A DNA stretch of 26,026 nt from Methanobacteriota archaeon (GCA_030637925.1 DAOWFR010000077.1:1-26026); one strand, 5' to 3'. Positions 14,561 to 22,810 are shown, counted from the stretch's first letter. Translations and numbers: made by a program. The notes: generated from the sequence alone by a model not told the origin.

Positions 14561-14568
14561 TTTAAAAA
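14561..14568 (+). promoter_or_regulatory. TATA box for the DUF106 gene
   Basis: TTTAAAAA lies ~40 nt before ATG 14605, giving a predicted message start near 14590 and a ~15-nt leader. That leader holds AAGGTGA (14592-14598), a good Shine-Dalgarno 6 nt before the ATG. Confidence 0.55.
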
Positions 14569-14604
14569 CATCTGCTTTTTCTTCCTCTAATAAGGTGAGT
14601 AAAC

Positions 14605-15366
14605 ATGGTTTTTGAAAACTTATTAGATCCAGTATTTAATCCTCTTCTAAAGATGCCTCCAGTACTGGCCATACTCTTGATTTCTGTTATTATAACTATC
14701 ATTATAACCCTGGTTTACAAGTTAACAACTGACCAGAACAAGATGAAGAACCTAAAAAAAGAGATGAAAGAGTATCAGAAAAAAATAAAGACTCTTAGTA
14801 AAGAAGACCCAAAGAAAGCAATGTCTATACAGCAGGAAGCCATGAAAAAGAACATGGAGTACATGAAAAAGAGTTTTAAATCAACGCTTTACACAATACT
14901 GCCTATTATTATAATCTTTGGCTGGCTTAACTCTCACATGGCTTTTTATCCTATACAACCAGATCAGACTTTTAAGGTTACAGCCTTTTTTGCAGAGGGA
15001 CATGCACCAACAGTAAGCATAGCAAGCATTCCAGATCTAGAGATTATTGGTGATTCAACACAACAAATAATCGATGGCAAAGCAGAGTGGCAGTTAAAAG
15101 GAGAAGAAGGAGAGTACAAATTAACTATTAATTATAATAACGAAGAGTATGACATGCCTTTATTAATAAGTTCTGAGCGCAAGTATGAGCTGCCTGAAAA
15201 AAGGATTTCTAATTCAAAGCTTAAAAAAATAATTATTAATAATGAAAAGATATATCCTCTTGGGGATATCAACCTATTTGGCTGGAAGCCTAACTGGTTA
15301 TGGACCTATATTATTTTTAGCATACTCATAAGTATTGCAGCAAGAAAGGTGTTGAAGGTTTACTGA
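14605..15366 (+). CDS. DUF106/EMC3-type membrane insertase (YidC/Oxa1 superfamily) with extra beta-rich insert
   Basis: Archaeal DUF106 proteins are YidC/Oxa1/EMC3 relatives that help insert membrane proteins. Residues ~18-40 form the first span, ~45-92 a charged coiled coil (KNLKKEMKEYQKKIKTLSKEDPKKAMSIQQEAMKKN), ~93-112 the second span (TLYTILPIIIIFGWLNS), and ~231-250 the last (WLWTYIIFSILISIAARKVL). Residues ~120-205 form an extra beta-rich stretch (KVTAFFAEGHAPTVSI..., WQLKGEEGEYKLTINYNNEEYD) resembling an Ig-like domain, expected outside the membrane. Clustering with secY is the archaeal norm. Confidence 0.88.
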   Translation: MVFENLLDPVFNPLLKMPPVLAILLISVIITIIITLVYKLTTDQNKMKNLKKEMKEYQKKIKTLSKEDPKKAMSIQQEAMKKNMEYMKKSFKSTLYTILPIIIIFGWLNSHMAFYPIQPDQTFKVTAFFAEGHAPTVSIASIPDLEIIGDSTQQIIDGKAEWQLKGEEGEYKLTINYNNEEYDMPLLISSERKYELPEKRISNSKLKKIIINNEKIYPLGDINLFGWKPNWLWTYIIFSILISIAARKVLKVY

Positions 15367-15437
15367 TTCTTATAATTTTTCACCCACAATCTTCAACAAC
15401 AAGAAAACCTTATTGAGAATGTTTGTGAACAAAAACA

Positions 15438-15445
15438 TTTATAAA
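15438..15445 (+). promoter_or_regulatory. TATA box for eL34-eL14
   Basis: TTTATAAA is centred ~26 nt before ATG 15468, so the message is expected to begin at or within a few bases of the start codon. GAGGAG at 15461-15466 touches the ATG and is too close to act as a normal Shine-Dalgarno. The 101-nt spacer (15367-15467) holds nothing else clear. Confidence 0.65.
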
Positions 15446-15467
15446 TAAATATCTATTCTCGAGGAGA

Positions 15468-15743
15468 ATGCCAAGACCAAGATACAGGTCAAGAAGCCTT
15501 AGAAGAGTTCAGAAAAAGATGCCTGGAGGAAAAACCAAGCAGGTTTATGTAAAGAAAAAACCAGGATTGCATAAATGTGCTGAGTGTGGTGCAGAGTTAA
15601 AAGGTATTCCTAGGTTAAGTGCTACAAAGGCAAAGAACATAGCTAAGACCAAGAAAAGGCCTGAACGGCTTTATGGAGGTTTTCTCTGTGCTGGATGTGC
15701 AAGACAAAAGCTTAAGCAGGAAGCAAGGTTAAGTAAAGATTAA
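15468..15743 (+). CDS. rpl34e: Large-subunit ribosomal protein eL34
   Basis: Archaeal/eukaryotic zinc-binding large-subunit protein, 91 aa. It begins MPRPRYRSRSLRRVQKKMPGGKTKQVYVKKKPGLHKCAECGAELKGIPRL; the second pair is CAGC at residues ~77-80, making a CxxC...CxxC ribbon. RPERLYGGFLCAGCARQKLKQEAR is typical. It follows the DUF106 gene as in many archaea and probably shares a message with eL14 (13-nt gap). Confidence 0.95.
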   Translation: MPRPRYRSRSLRRVQKKMPGGKTKQVYVKKKPGLHKCAECGAELKGIPRLSATKAKNIAKTKKRPERLYGGFLCAGCARQKLKQEARLSKD

Positions 15744-15756
15744 GGAAAAGGTTAAA

Positions 15757-16134
15757 ATGTTTACAATAGGAAGATTATGTATTAAAATAGCAGGCAGGGA
15801 TGCTGGTAAGAAGTGTATAATAATTGATATTGTTGATAAAAATCATGTTCTAATAGACGGGCAGACAAGAAGAAGGAAGTGTAATGTTAAGCATCTTGAG
15901 CCTTTAACTAAAGTTCTAAAAGTCACTAAGAATGCTCCTAGAACAGAGATCATAAGGATTTTTAAGGGCTTAAAAGTTGATATTAAAGAGACTAAGCCAA
16001 AGAAGAAGGCTGAGAGACCAAAGAAGACTAGGAAAAAGAAGCCAAAGCCAGTGGAAAAACAGCCAGAGAAAGAGAAAAAGGTTAAACCAGTAGTTAAAAT
16101 AACTGCAAAACCTAAGCAAGAAGATAAAAAATAA
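15757..16134 (+). CDS. rpl14e: Large-subunit ribosomal protein eL14 with basic tail
   Basis: Archaeal/eukaryotic protein with a KOW-like SH3 barrel. FTIGRLCIKIAGRDAGKKCIIIDIVDKNHVLIDGQTRRRKCNVKHLEPL covers the whole core (~70 residues). A ~35-residue Lys/Pro-rich tail ends the 125-aa protein. In many archaea cmk lies before and cbf5 after this gene; here neither is present, and the next gene converges from the other strand 20 nt away. Confidence 0.93.
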   Translation: MFTIGRLCIKIAGRDAGKKCIIIDIVDKNHVLIDGQTRRRKCNVKHLEPLTKVLKVTKNAPRTEIIRIFKGLKVDIKETKPKKKAERPKKTRKKKPKPVEKQPEKEKKVKPVVKITAKPKQEDKK

Positions 16135-16154
16135 GGAACACAATAACTTTTACT

Positions 16155-16715
16155 TTAATAGTCCGTTTTCCTCTTTATAAGCCCAGGTCTCTTGCTTTTA
16201 ATCTTTTTCTTCTCAATTTCCTCAAGCAATTTTTTAACAGCTTCTTTAGGCGTCTTTACACCTATTACTTTTTCTGTTTTTCTCTCATCAAAATAAATGC
16301 CTGTAAGGGTTCTGGCCATGCCTCCACTACTAGTAAGAGCAACAATAGGGATGTCCTCAATATAAGCATAGGTTGCTTCATTAAGAGTGCCTGCTCCGCC
16401 GCCAACAATAACCGCTCCGTCACAACTATTAAGATTAATAGCATCTCTTGACCAGCCAATACCAGTGGCAACAATAACATCACAGTACTTGTTGTGAGGC
16501 TCCATCTTTTCCCAGGGTAGAATAGCAAGGGTAAGGCCTCCTTGCTTTTTTGCTCCTTTCATAGCTGCTTCCATTACTCCATGACCTCCTCCAGTAAGCG
16601 TAATAGCACCTATTTTTGCAATCTCCTCCCCTACTTCCTCTGCAAGCACATAAGCCTTTTTTGTGCAGATTGCTTTGCTACTACCAATAACAGCTATTTG
16701 TAATCTACGACTCAT
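16155..16715 (-). CDS. TIGR00725/LOG-like Rossmann-fold protein
   Basis: The family shares the fold of lysine-decarboxylase-like (LOG) nucleotide-phosphoribohydrolases, but TIGR00725 members have no settled function. Seen here: LQIAVIGSSKAICTKKAY at the N-terminus, AITLTGGGHGVMEAAMKGAKKQGG, and GAVIVGGGAGTLNEATYAY, matching the PGGxGTxxE active-site segment of the superfamily with Gly for Pro. ATG 16715 (186 aa) is chosen because AGGTGAT lies 5 nt upstream; TTG 16721 is inside that site. It follows pheT by 50 nt on the same strand and converges with eL14. Confidence 0.85.
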   Translation of the reverse strand: MSRRLQIAVIGSSKAICTKKAYVLAEEVGEEIAKIGAITLTGGGHGVMEAAMKGAKKQGGLTLAILPWEKMEPHNKYCDVIVATGIGWSRDAINLNSCDGAVIVGGGAGTLNEATYAYIEDIPIVALTSSGGMARTLTGIYFDERKTEKVIGVKTPKEAVKKLLEEIEKKKIKSKRPGLIKRKTDY

Positions 16716-16765
16716 TATCAATCACCTGTGTTTCTTTTTTTATTATTTTATTATCCTATTACCTA

Positions 16766-18424
16766 TTATTTTCTTATTACCTCATAAAGATCTGTTAAAT
16801 TTAATTCAAAACCAGCAACAGGCATTTCAATACCAAAGTTTTCAAGGACCTGAGGATTTATTTCACCAATATAAGCAACTTTTTTATCTTTTACCTTTAC
16901 TCTGCCACACCTGCCTTTGATAAAAGAGGGATGCTCGGTTTTGTCAATTACATAAGTAATTCCTAAGCTATCAAACAAGAATTCAAGCACCTGTTTTGCA
17001 TTTGTAAAAGTAGCATCTTTTGAGGCTAAGCAATACACAATCCTAATAGGATTCCTTGATTTGGTTTCAGCTGAATCATCTCTTACAACTACTTCTCCAA
17101 TTTCAAATATTTGTTGAGGATATTCTTTGTTTGTATTTTTTGACAAGAACTCTAATAAGCCTGGTAAAACCCATGTTCTGAACACAACCCAATTCATTGA
17201 GACAGGATTATCCACCTCAATAACATTCATTGAAACCAGCATCTTCTTTAAAAGAATGTCTTTGTTAGTAAGAGTATAATTCATTACCTCCTGAGCACCC
17301 AGACCCATCATAATAGATGCAACTGTTGAGGAAAATTTATTTATTAGTGTCATGCTGCCCTGGAAATTAAAATCAATTGATTCTGGTTCAATATTGTTAT
17401 ATCCATAACCTATTATAATATCCTCTATCACATCTACAGCATGCATTATGTCCTGTCGATATGCAGGATAAAACACTTTGTTGCCTTTAACACTATAACC
17501 TGCTTTTTTTAGCAGTTTTTCTATTTCTTCATTTTTTAAATTCAGACCACTCCTATTATTAACATACTCAAAATCAAACTTTATGCTCTTTTCTGAAAAA
17601 TCTGGTGTAATCATTTTTTTATCTGGAAACTGGACTTCAACACTTTCTAACTTACCACCTCTATCAACAAGTGCCATGCAAATAACATTTAAAGCAGGAA
17701 CTAGGAACTTGAAATTAAAACCACTGCACTCAATAAACAAATCTTTTGTATCTTTTGTGACTTTTCCTGTATAATCAGAATTAATAATAGGAGGCATAGA
17801 AAGAACCTCGCCTTTTTTGTCTATGAAAATAGGATATTTTTCTGCTTTTTCAAGTAAATAACCATATTCTTTTCCTTTTGGGTGTTGAGCAAGTATCTGT
17901 CTTAGGTTAAGCTTTTTAGAAAATTCCAAAGGAACAAATTTCAACTCTGTAAGACCATATCCTTTATAATAAATAGGAGATGTTACCCTGTGAAGGTCAT
18001 ATACACCAATTGCAACCTCTCTTCTTTTTGAACCAAAAGTCTCACAAACTTTTTCCTGCAGCTGTATCATCTGGGACAAAACATCCTCTGTAATCTTTAA
18101 TCCTCTGATAACAGCACAAACAGTTAAAGGTCTTATCTTTGCCAGGTTTTTATCAACAATTACTTTAATACCTGATTTTTTTATTTTAGGAATATTATCT
18201 TTTCCAAGTTTAAGATGTCTTTTTATTTCCCTAGCAATTCCTTCTGCACTCCAGAGATCAGGCCTGTTTGTATCAGCTGTTTCAATCTTTAATAAATCAT
18301 TATCCTTATCCCACTCATCTATCTCTCCTTTTACATACATTAGAGCTTCTTCTAATTCTTCTTTTCCAAGTTTTTTTCCAATCAGGTTGCATAAATCCTT
18401 ATAACTAACCTCTATTGTTGGCAT
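16766..18424 (-). CDS. pheT: Phenylalanine--tRNA ligase beta subunit
   Basis: Structural and editing subunit of the (alpha-beta)2 PheRS. At 552 aa it is the short archaeal/eukaryotic type without the bacterial N-terminal OB and C-terminal anticodon domains. Seen in order: N-terminal B1-like part with ETADTNRPDLWSAEGIARE (residues 48-66), the B3/B4 editing region with FGSKRREVAIGVYDLHRV, the B5 domain with DIMHAVDVIED (325-335) and GYGYNNI, and the catalytic-like domain with QEVMNYTLTNKD and NPVSMNWVVFRTWVLPGLLEFL. The start overlaps the pheS stop (TAATG). Confidence 0.96.
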   Translation of the reverse strand: MPTIEVSYKDLCNLIGKKLGKEELEEALMYVKGEIDEWDKDNDLLKIETADTNRPDLWSAEGIAREIKRHLKLGKDNIPKIKKSGIKVIVDKNLAKIRPLTVCAVIRGLKITEDVLSQMIQLQEKVCETFGSKRREVAIGVYDLHRVTSPIYYKGYGLTELKFVPLEFSKKLNLRQILAQHPKGKEYGYLLEKAEKYPIFIDKKGEVLSMPPIINSDYTGKVTKDTKDLFIECSGFNFKFLVPALNVICMALVDRGGKLESVEVQFPDKKMITPDFSEKSIKFDFEYVNNRSGLNLKNEEIEKLLKKAGYSVKGNKVFYPAYRQDIMHAVDVIEDIIIGYGYNNIEPESIDFNFQGSMTLINKFSSTVASIMMGLGAQEVMNYTLTNKDILLKKMLVSMNVIEVDNPVSMNWVVFRTWVLPGLLEFLSKNTNKEYPQQIFEIGEVVVRDDSAETKSRNPIRIVYCLASKDATFTNAKQVLEFLFDSLGITYVIDKTEHPSFIKGRCGRVKVKDKKVAYIGEINPQVLENFGIEMPVAGFELNLTDLYEVIRK

Positions 18425-19953
18425 TACACTTGCACCTTTTTGCTTTTTCTTAAAAATTCAAGATTCTGTGAGAACAGGTCCCTTATGTCACTTACTCCTA
18501 ATCTCAGCATTGCTAACCTGTCTATCCCAAAGCCCCATGCAATTACAGGTTCTTTTATACCCAAAGGTTCAGATAATTCAGGTCTAAACACTCCTGCACC
18601 TGCAAGTTCCATCCACCCAAATTCAGGATGCTTGGCTGATATCTGAACAGATGGTTCTGTAAAAGGAAAATAATCAGGGAAAAATTTAACTTCTTTTGCT
18701 CCTGTCATCTCAATTACAAAATCCTTTAGTAAGCCTAACAAGTGCTTGAAATTAAGGTCTTTTCCAATAACAAATCCTCCCAATTGGTTGAACTCAACAG
18801 CATGGGTTGCATCAATTACATCAGGTCTAAAACATCTTACTAATGAGAAATATTTCCCAGGAATCTCAATATCTTGAGCCATAAAACGAGGAGAGATAGC
18901 AGTATCGTGCGCTCTTGGCATGAGCTGAGAAGCTATTTTTTCACTCCACTTATATTGCCAACCTGTTGAACCTGTGTTGCCACCGTTTTCATGCACAGCT
19001 TTAACAGCTTGTATAATTTTTTTTGCAGGAAGCCTGCCATACTTAGGTTCTTTAATGCGATATGTAGCACTCCATGTCCTGGCAGGATGGTTCTGAGGTT
19101 GAAACAATGCATCAAAATTATAAAACTCTAGCTCTATAATCGGACCCCATATCTCTTTAAAACCCATCTCAACAACCTTTTGCCTAACCTCCTCAACAAA
19201 CTCTGCATAAGGCTGTCTTTTACCACCAAATACTTTAGGCACCTTTGCCTTAATATCATAAGCTCTGAACTCCTTGTTTTTCCAAGAACCTGTTTTTAAC
19301 ATTGCTGGTGTAAGTTTTTCAATGGTCTTATCAGACCCAAGACTGGTTGTAACAATTTTTTTCCCAATATCTGAAAGTATGATAAACCATTCTTTTTTTA
19401 TAACAGCTTTAGCCATATCTTTACGTTTTTTCAGGTTTTCAAATGCAAACTTTTCTTCATCCTTTAACTTGCTAATATCAAGTTCTTCTAAAGAAATTCT
19501 TTTTAAAAGGGATTCTTCTAAGCTTCCTCGCTCTAATAGCTTTCTCCCATTCTCAGTAATAGTGATTACCATGCCCTTGCCAACATGGATTGCTGCTCTG
19601 CTTTTTAAAACTCCAATACAAGCATTTATCTCCTGGATTGAGAGGCCTGTCTCTTGTTTTATTTTGTCAAGCAACTTTGCCTTGTTTTTAATTGTGTTTA
19701 GAAAAACCTTTTCTGGCAAACCCTTTGTTAAAGCTTTTTTTCCATTTTCTCCAAGAACAAGAACCTCTTTCACATCCTCTTTTATCTTGAGCACTTCCTT
19801 GCTCTGCAACCACTGCAAGGCACGCATAACCTCAACCTCTTTTAAGTCACTCTTGTTTACAAGCTCAGAGAAGACAGAGGTCTGCCTGAGTAAAGGAACT
19901 ATTTTTCTTTCAAGAGGATGCAGAGTCTTTATTAGGTCCTTTATGTCACCCAT
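18424..19953 (-). CDS. pheS: Phenylalanine--tRNA ligase alpha subunit
   Basis: Catalytic subunit of PheRS, 509 aa, archaeal/eukaryotic type. The first ~200 residues form winged-helix repeats (LHPLERKIVPLLRQTSVFSELV, VMRALQWLQSKEVLKIKE). The class II core begins near YAEFVEEVRQKVVEMGFKEIWGP and includes PQNHPARTWSATYRI, motif 2 (SLVRCFRPDVIDATHAVEFNQLGGFVI), and motif 3 (GFGIDRLAMLRLGVSDIRDLF). It has a TATA box ~30 nt upstream and only a few bases of leader. pheT is coupled through the 1-nt overlap. Confidence 0.96.
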   Translation of the reverse strand: MGDIKDLIKTLHPLERKIVPLLRQTSVFSELVNKSDLKEVEVMRALQWLQSKEVLKIKEDVKEVLVLGENGKKALTKGLPEKVFLNTIKNKAKLLDKIKQETGLSIQEINACIGVLKSRAAIHVGKGMVITITENGRKLLERGSLEESLLKRISLEELDISKLKDEEKFAFENLKKRKDMAKAVIKKEWFIILSDIGKKIVTTSLGSDKTIEKLTPAMLKTGSWKNKEFRAYDIKAKVPKVFGGKRQPYAEFVEEVRQKVVEMGFKEIWGPIIELEFYNFDALFQPQNHPARTWSATYRIKEPKYGRLPAKKIIQAVKAVHENGGNTGSTGWQYKWSEKIASQLMPRAHDTAISPRFMAQDIEIPGKYFSLVRCFRPDVIDATHAVEFNQLGGFVIGKDLNFKHLLGLLKDFVIEMTGAKEVKFFPDYFPFTEPSVQISAKHPEFGWMELAGAGVFRPELSEPLGIKEPVIAWGFGIDRLAMLRLGVSDIRDLFSQNLEFLRKSKKVQV

Positions 19954-19978
19954 ATAACCACTTTGTTATGGATAAAGG

Positions 19979-19987
19979 TATATAAAA
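19979..19987 (-). promoter_or_regulatory. TATA box for pheS-pheT
   Basis: On the minus strand this reads TTTTATATA, centred ~30 nt before ATG 19953, predicting a nearly leaderless message. It lies in the 70-nt spacer after the DCD-Nudix gene, so pheST can be transcribed independently of it. Confidence 0.65.
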
Positions 19988-20023
19988 GTATTGGTTAGAT
20001 TTAGGAGTTAGGTTTTAAACTAA

Positions 20024-21817
20024 TCAATGTATTTTATAAAGTTCAGGTAAGTGAGGAATCAAACATTTACTCCAAGTTTCGTATTTCTTAAAGCCTTTTT
20101 TATCCTTTACTAATTCATCAATAGGCATCATGCCTCCTGAACTAAAAGAGTCTTCTTTTGGTACTATTTCTCCTTGAACATTTATAATAAAAACCAATCC
20201 AAAATGTACTCTGTCCACGGGCTTGTCATAGGCCATAAGAGTTCCCACCAGCCTTGGTTCAGAAAAAGAGCCTTTAATATTCACTTCCTCTCTTATTACT
20301 TCTCGTTCAATACAGTTTTTTATATATTCAGGACCATCTGTTTTGTTTATATGACCCCCTACCCCTACGGAGTATTTTTCAAAAAGCCTTTTGTCTCCAT
20401 ACTTCTCTATATCTTTAGCCCTTACGTATGAAAACACAGTATTGTTATCTCTGAACAGAACAACATAAGGCACCAACTGAAGGATTAATTCATCATCCTC
20501 GCAATCATACCTTGATTGAAAAAATCCTTTTTCAATAATCTTATAGAGGGCGGGTACTTTACTCGGTTCTAAAAACTCAAACCCGCTTTCTTTCTTTCTA
20601 AAACTATTCAATATATTTGCCTCTTGAACTAAGACCATACGGTCTAGTTTTTTATAATTTCTAGCTGCAATGTTAAAATCAAACTCTTTAAAGAACTTTG
20701 ATGGACGAGGTCCTGTTTGTTCATAATAATTAGAACCTATTGAATGACCATATGTTTTATCAGGTGGGTTTGTTCCGAAGACATCTAATTTGCTAATAGG
20801 CATCCAGTCAACTAATTCCATACTTGACAACTCATCAGATCTTACTTCAAAAACAAGATCTCCCTCAAACCCGTTATCTATAAAACCTGCAAAATGTAAA
20901 GGACCTGTGAGTCCTATATGTGAATGACTCTTTAATTCAACATTTAGATGAGAAGGTATTTTTAGAACTTCTTTAGAACAGAGCAAATAATATTCGCTTC
21001 TTTTAATTGTAATTTTTTTATCGCATTTTAATGGATCAAAGAAATCTTCTGCTTCATATTCATATTTTTTTCTTAAGTCAATTGGTGTTGGATTGTGTCT
21101 GGCTCTGAGCCCCCCAATTCCTCCTGTATTCTCTCCTGATAAATCAAGATGTATTTGAAGACCTTCTGTTATTATTGGATTTGCAGGAATCAAAGATTTT
21201 TTTCTTTTTATATACAACAAAGGATTCTTCTTGAATTCTTTAATTAATTCTATTGGAGTTAATTGAAAGTTTTGTCCTATAAAAAATCTCATCTGATTCA
21301 ATGGAAGGCCAGAGTAGATAATCATGTTGAAAGCAAGAGGTTGAACTAGTAACCACATATTTAACTCAGAACTTGTTTTGTACTGAGCATTTATTTCATC
21401 AAAACAAGGATTATAGTCAGTGAGCATTCGCGTGTTTAGAAACAACCTTCCAAAACTGCTCTTGGGAGATGATTTAATGTATTCTCCTTTGCTAAGGATT
21501 ATTCTCTCTTCCAAAGGGATTAGATATGTGAAACTTTTTTTTATTTCAAACCCATTCCGGATGTTCTCTCGGCGTCTTTGTCTGCCTGGTAATTGTAAAA
21601 GGGTTTGATATATGCTTTCCTTGGGTTGAGGTCTAAACATTCCTTCAGTCTCTGTATCAAGAATGAATAACTCCTCGCTGATTACTGGTTCAAAAGAAGA
21701 TGGTTGAATTCTTTCTTCATTAAATGATGGCACTAAGAGGGTTGGTTTATCTTTTGTAATTTTCTCTCTAATCTCTTGGGAATTCAAACAAGACCTTACT
21801 TTTTGTTCTAGACTCAT
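20024..21817 (-). CDS. Fusion protein: tandem dCTP-deaminase-like domains plus C-terminal Nudix domain
   Basis: The 597-aa protein joins two nucleotide-pool folds. Residues ~30-390 resemble the double-domain dCTP deaminase family (PF06559). The first half has RIQPSSFEP (36-44) and SSPKSSFGRL (116-125), but Leu157 stands where the catalytic Glu should be. The second half has LHFAGFIDNGFEGDLVFEV with Glu324 in that place, and YGHSIGSNYYEQTGP. Residues ~447-590 are a COG4112-like Nudix domain: YSVGVGGHI (482-490), the box helix EREVIREEVNI (504-514), and RVHFGLVFII. The box has an irregular RE pair but keeps EE (510-511). Likely a dNTP-cleansing or modified-nucleotide enzyme; the substrate cannot be read from the sequence. 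Confidence 0.82.
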   Translation of the reverse strand: MSLEQKVRSCLNSQEIREKITKDKPTLLVPSFNEERIQPSSFEPVISEELFILDTETEGMFRPQPKESIYQTLLQLPGRQRRRENIRNGFEIKKSFTYLIPLEERIILSKGEYIKSSPKSSFGRLFLNTRMLTDYNPCFDEINAQYKTSSELNMWLLVQPLAFNMIIYSGLPLNQMRFFIGQNFQLTPIELIKEFKKNPLLYIKRKKSLIPANPIITEGLQIHLDLSGENTGGIGGLRARHNPTPIDLRKKYEYEAEDFFDPLKCDKKITIKRSEYYLLCSKEVLKIPSHLNVELKSHSHIGLTGPLHFAGFIDNGFEGDLVFEVRSDELSSMELVDWMPISKLDVFGTNPPDKTYGHSIGSNYYEQTGPRPSKFFKEFDFNIAARNYKKLDRMVLVQEANILNSFRKKESGFEFLEPSKVPALYKIIEKGFFQSRYDCEDDELILQLVPYVVLFRDNNTVFSYVRAKDIEKYGDKRLFEKYSVGVGGHINKTDGPEYIKNCIEREVIREEVNIKGSFSEPRLVGTLMAYDKPVDRVHFGLVFIINVQGEIVPKEDSFSSGGMMPIDELVKDKKGFKKYETWSKCLIPHLPELYKIH

Positions 21818-21832
21818 AAGTGAGAGATGTAC

Positions 21833-21850
21833 TTTAAATTATATTAAATA
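21833..21850 (-). promoter_or_regulatory. TATA-like element for the DCD-Nudix gene
   Basis: The minus strand reads TATTTAATATAATTTAAAGT, centred ~26 nt before ATG 21817, predicting a leaderless message. It lies in the 110-nt spacer after the TrmB-family gene; the rest of that spacer is AT-rich without clear features. Confidence 0.5.
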
Positions 21851-21927
21851 TGTTTCTATTCTGAAGTGATTCTGAGGAAATATTGATAATAAGAAAAGAG
21901 ATATAAAAATAAAAAATTTAATTTTGT

Positions 21928-22740
21928 TTAAGCCTTGGCTTTCTTCTTCATGGCTTTCCATGCAAGCTCAAACATATCTTCAAGAGACTTTGCAAAGAAT
22001 GGAGTGTTAATCCAAATTCCTATGTCATAAGTTGGGTGTACGTCTGCGTCATCCATTACCATGAAGATTAATTCTTTGCTGTCAACAATGCAGAATCTTG
22101 CTCTTGCACTTGTATGCTTAACCTCTGCAATGCCTGCTAAGTTTTTGACTGCCTTCTCTGCTTCCTTACTACTAATTGGAGCAGCTATTCTTATCTTAAC
22201 ACCCCTTTTTTTTATCTGCTCAAAAACAGGTTTTAAGCCTTCAACCTTTCTTACCAAGCCTTCTGTGGTTGTCATGATGGTTACTGTTTTCTCTGCATTC
22301 CTAATGGTTAATTCCAAGTGGTTGTACAGATTATGCCTGCCTTTTAATGAGCCTGATAAATCAGAAGGCTCTATTAATTCAACTCCTTGGGTGTGCAGGG
22401 AATTAAGTTCTTGTATAACATCAGTCTTTTTTAGACCTTCGAGTCTTTTTATTTTTTCCTCTGCATCTTGCTTCATATTCTTTTTTACGCGCTCAACCAC
22501 TTCTTTTGGTGCTACAGCAATGTACTTTATTGGCTTGCCAAGCTTCATCACTACAAAACCTTTCTTTTCAAGGCTTTCCAGAATGTCATAGCTCCTGCTT
22601 CTAGGCACATTAGCTATGTCACTTAACTCACCAGCAGTACTCACCCCTCTGGATAGAAGAGCTGCCCATATCTTTACTTCATACAGGTTTAGCCCAAAAT
22701 ATCTTCTCAGTTTTGCCAGAAACTCCTCTTTCACAATCAT
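21928..22740 (-). CDS. TrmB-family transcriptional regulator
   Basis: TrmB-type regulators join a winged helix-turn-helix to a C-terminal ligand-binding domain; known members control sugar metabolism, but the family is broad. Residues ~17-75 are the winged helix (LNLYEVKIWAALLSRGVSTAGELSDIANVPRSRSYDILESLEKKGFV). Residues ~80-115 are a coiled coil, probably for dimerisation. The rest is a phospholipase-D-like sensor domain (EKTVTIMTTTEGLVRK, IKKRGVKIRIAAPIS, FCIVDSKELIFMVMDD). GGAGGT lies 6 nt before the ATG, so this gene has a leader, unlike its neighbours. Its target is unknown; the fusion gene next to it or itself are candidates. Confidence 0.9.
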   Translation of the reverse strand: MIVKEEFLAKLRRYFGLNLYEVKIWAALLSRGVSTAGELSDIANVPRSRSYDILESLEKKGFVVMKLGKPIKYIAVAPKEVVERVKKNMKQDAEEKIKRLEGLKKTDVIQELNSLHTQGVELIEPSDLSGSLKGRHNLYNHLELTIRNAEKTVTIMTTTEGLVRKVEGLKPVFEQIKKRGVKIRIAAPISSKEAEKAVKNLAGIAEVKHTSARARFCIVDSKELIFMVMDDADVHPTYDIGIWINTPFFAKSLEDMFELAWKAMKKKAKA

Positions 22741-22746
22741 ATTACT

Positions 22747-22810
22747 ACCTCCAAAAAATAGGATCGATCACCCCTTTTTAATACCAAATATTCATAACTA
22801 CTATTTATAT
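22747..22810 (-). promoter_or_regulatory. trmB-family gene promoter with palindrome
   Basis: On the minus strand ATATAAATA (22810-22802) is a TATA box, predicting a start near 22780 and a ~40-nt leader. The leader holds the palindrome GATCGATC (22769-22762) and the Shine-Dalgarno GGAGGT (22752-22747). A palindrome just past the start site is a plausible operator for self-control, but 8 bp is weak evidence. Confidence 0.5.
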
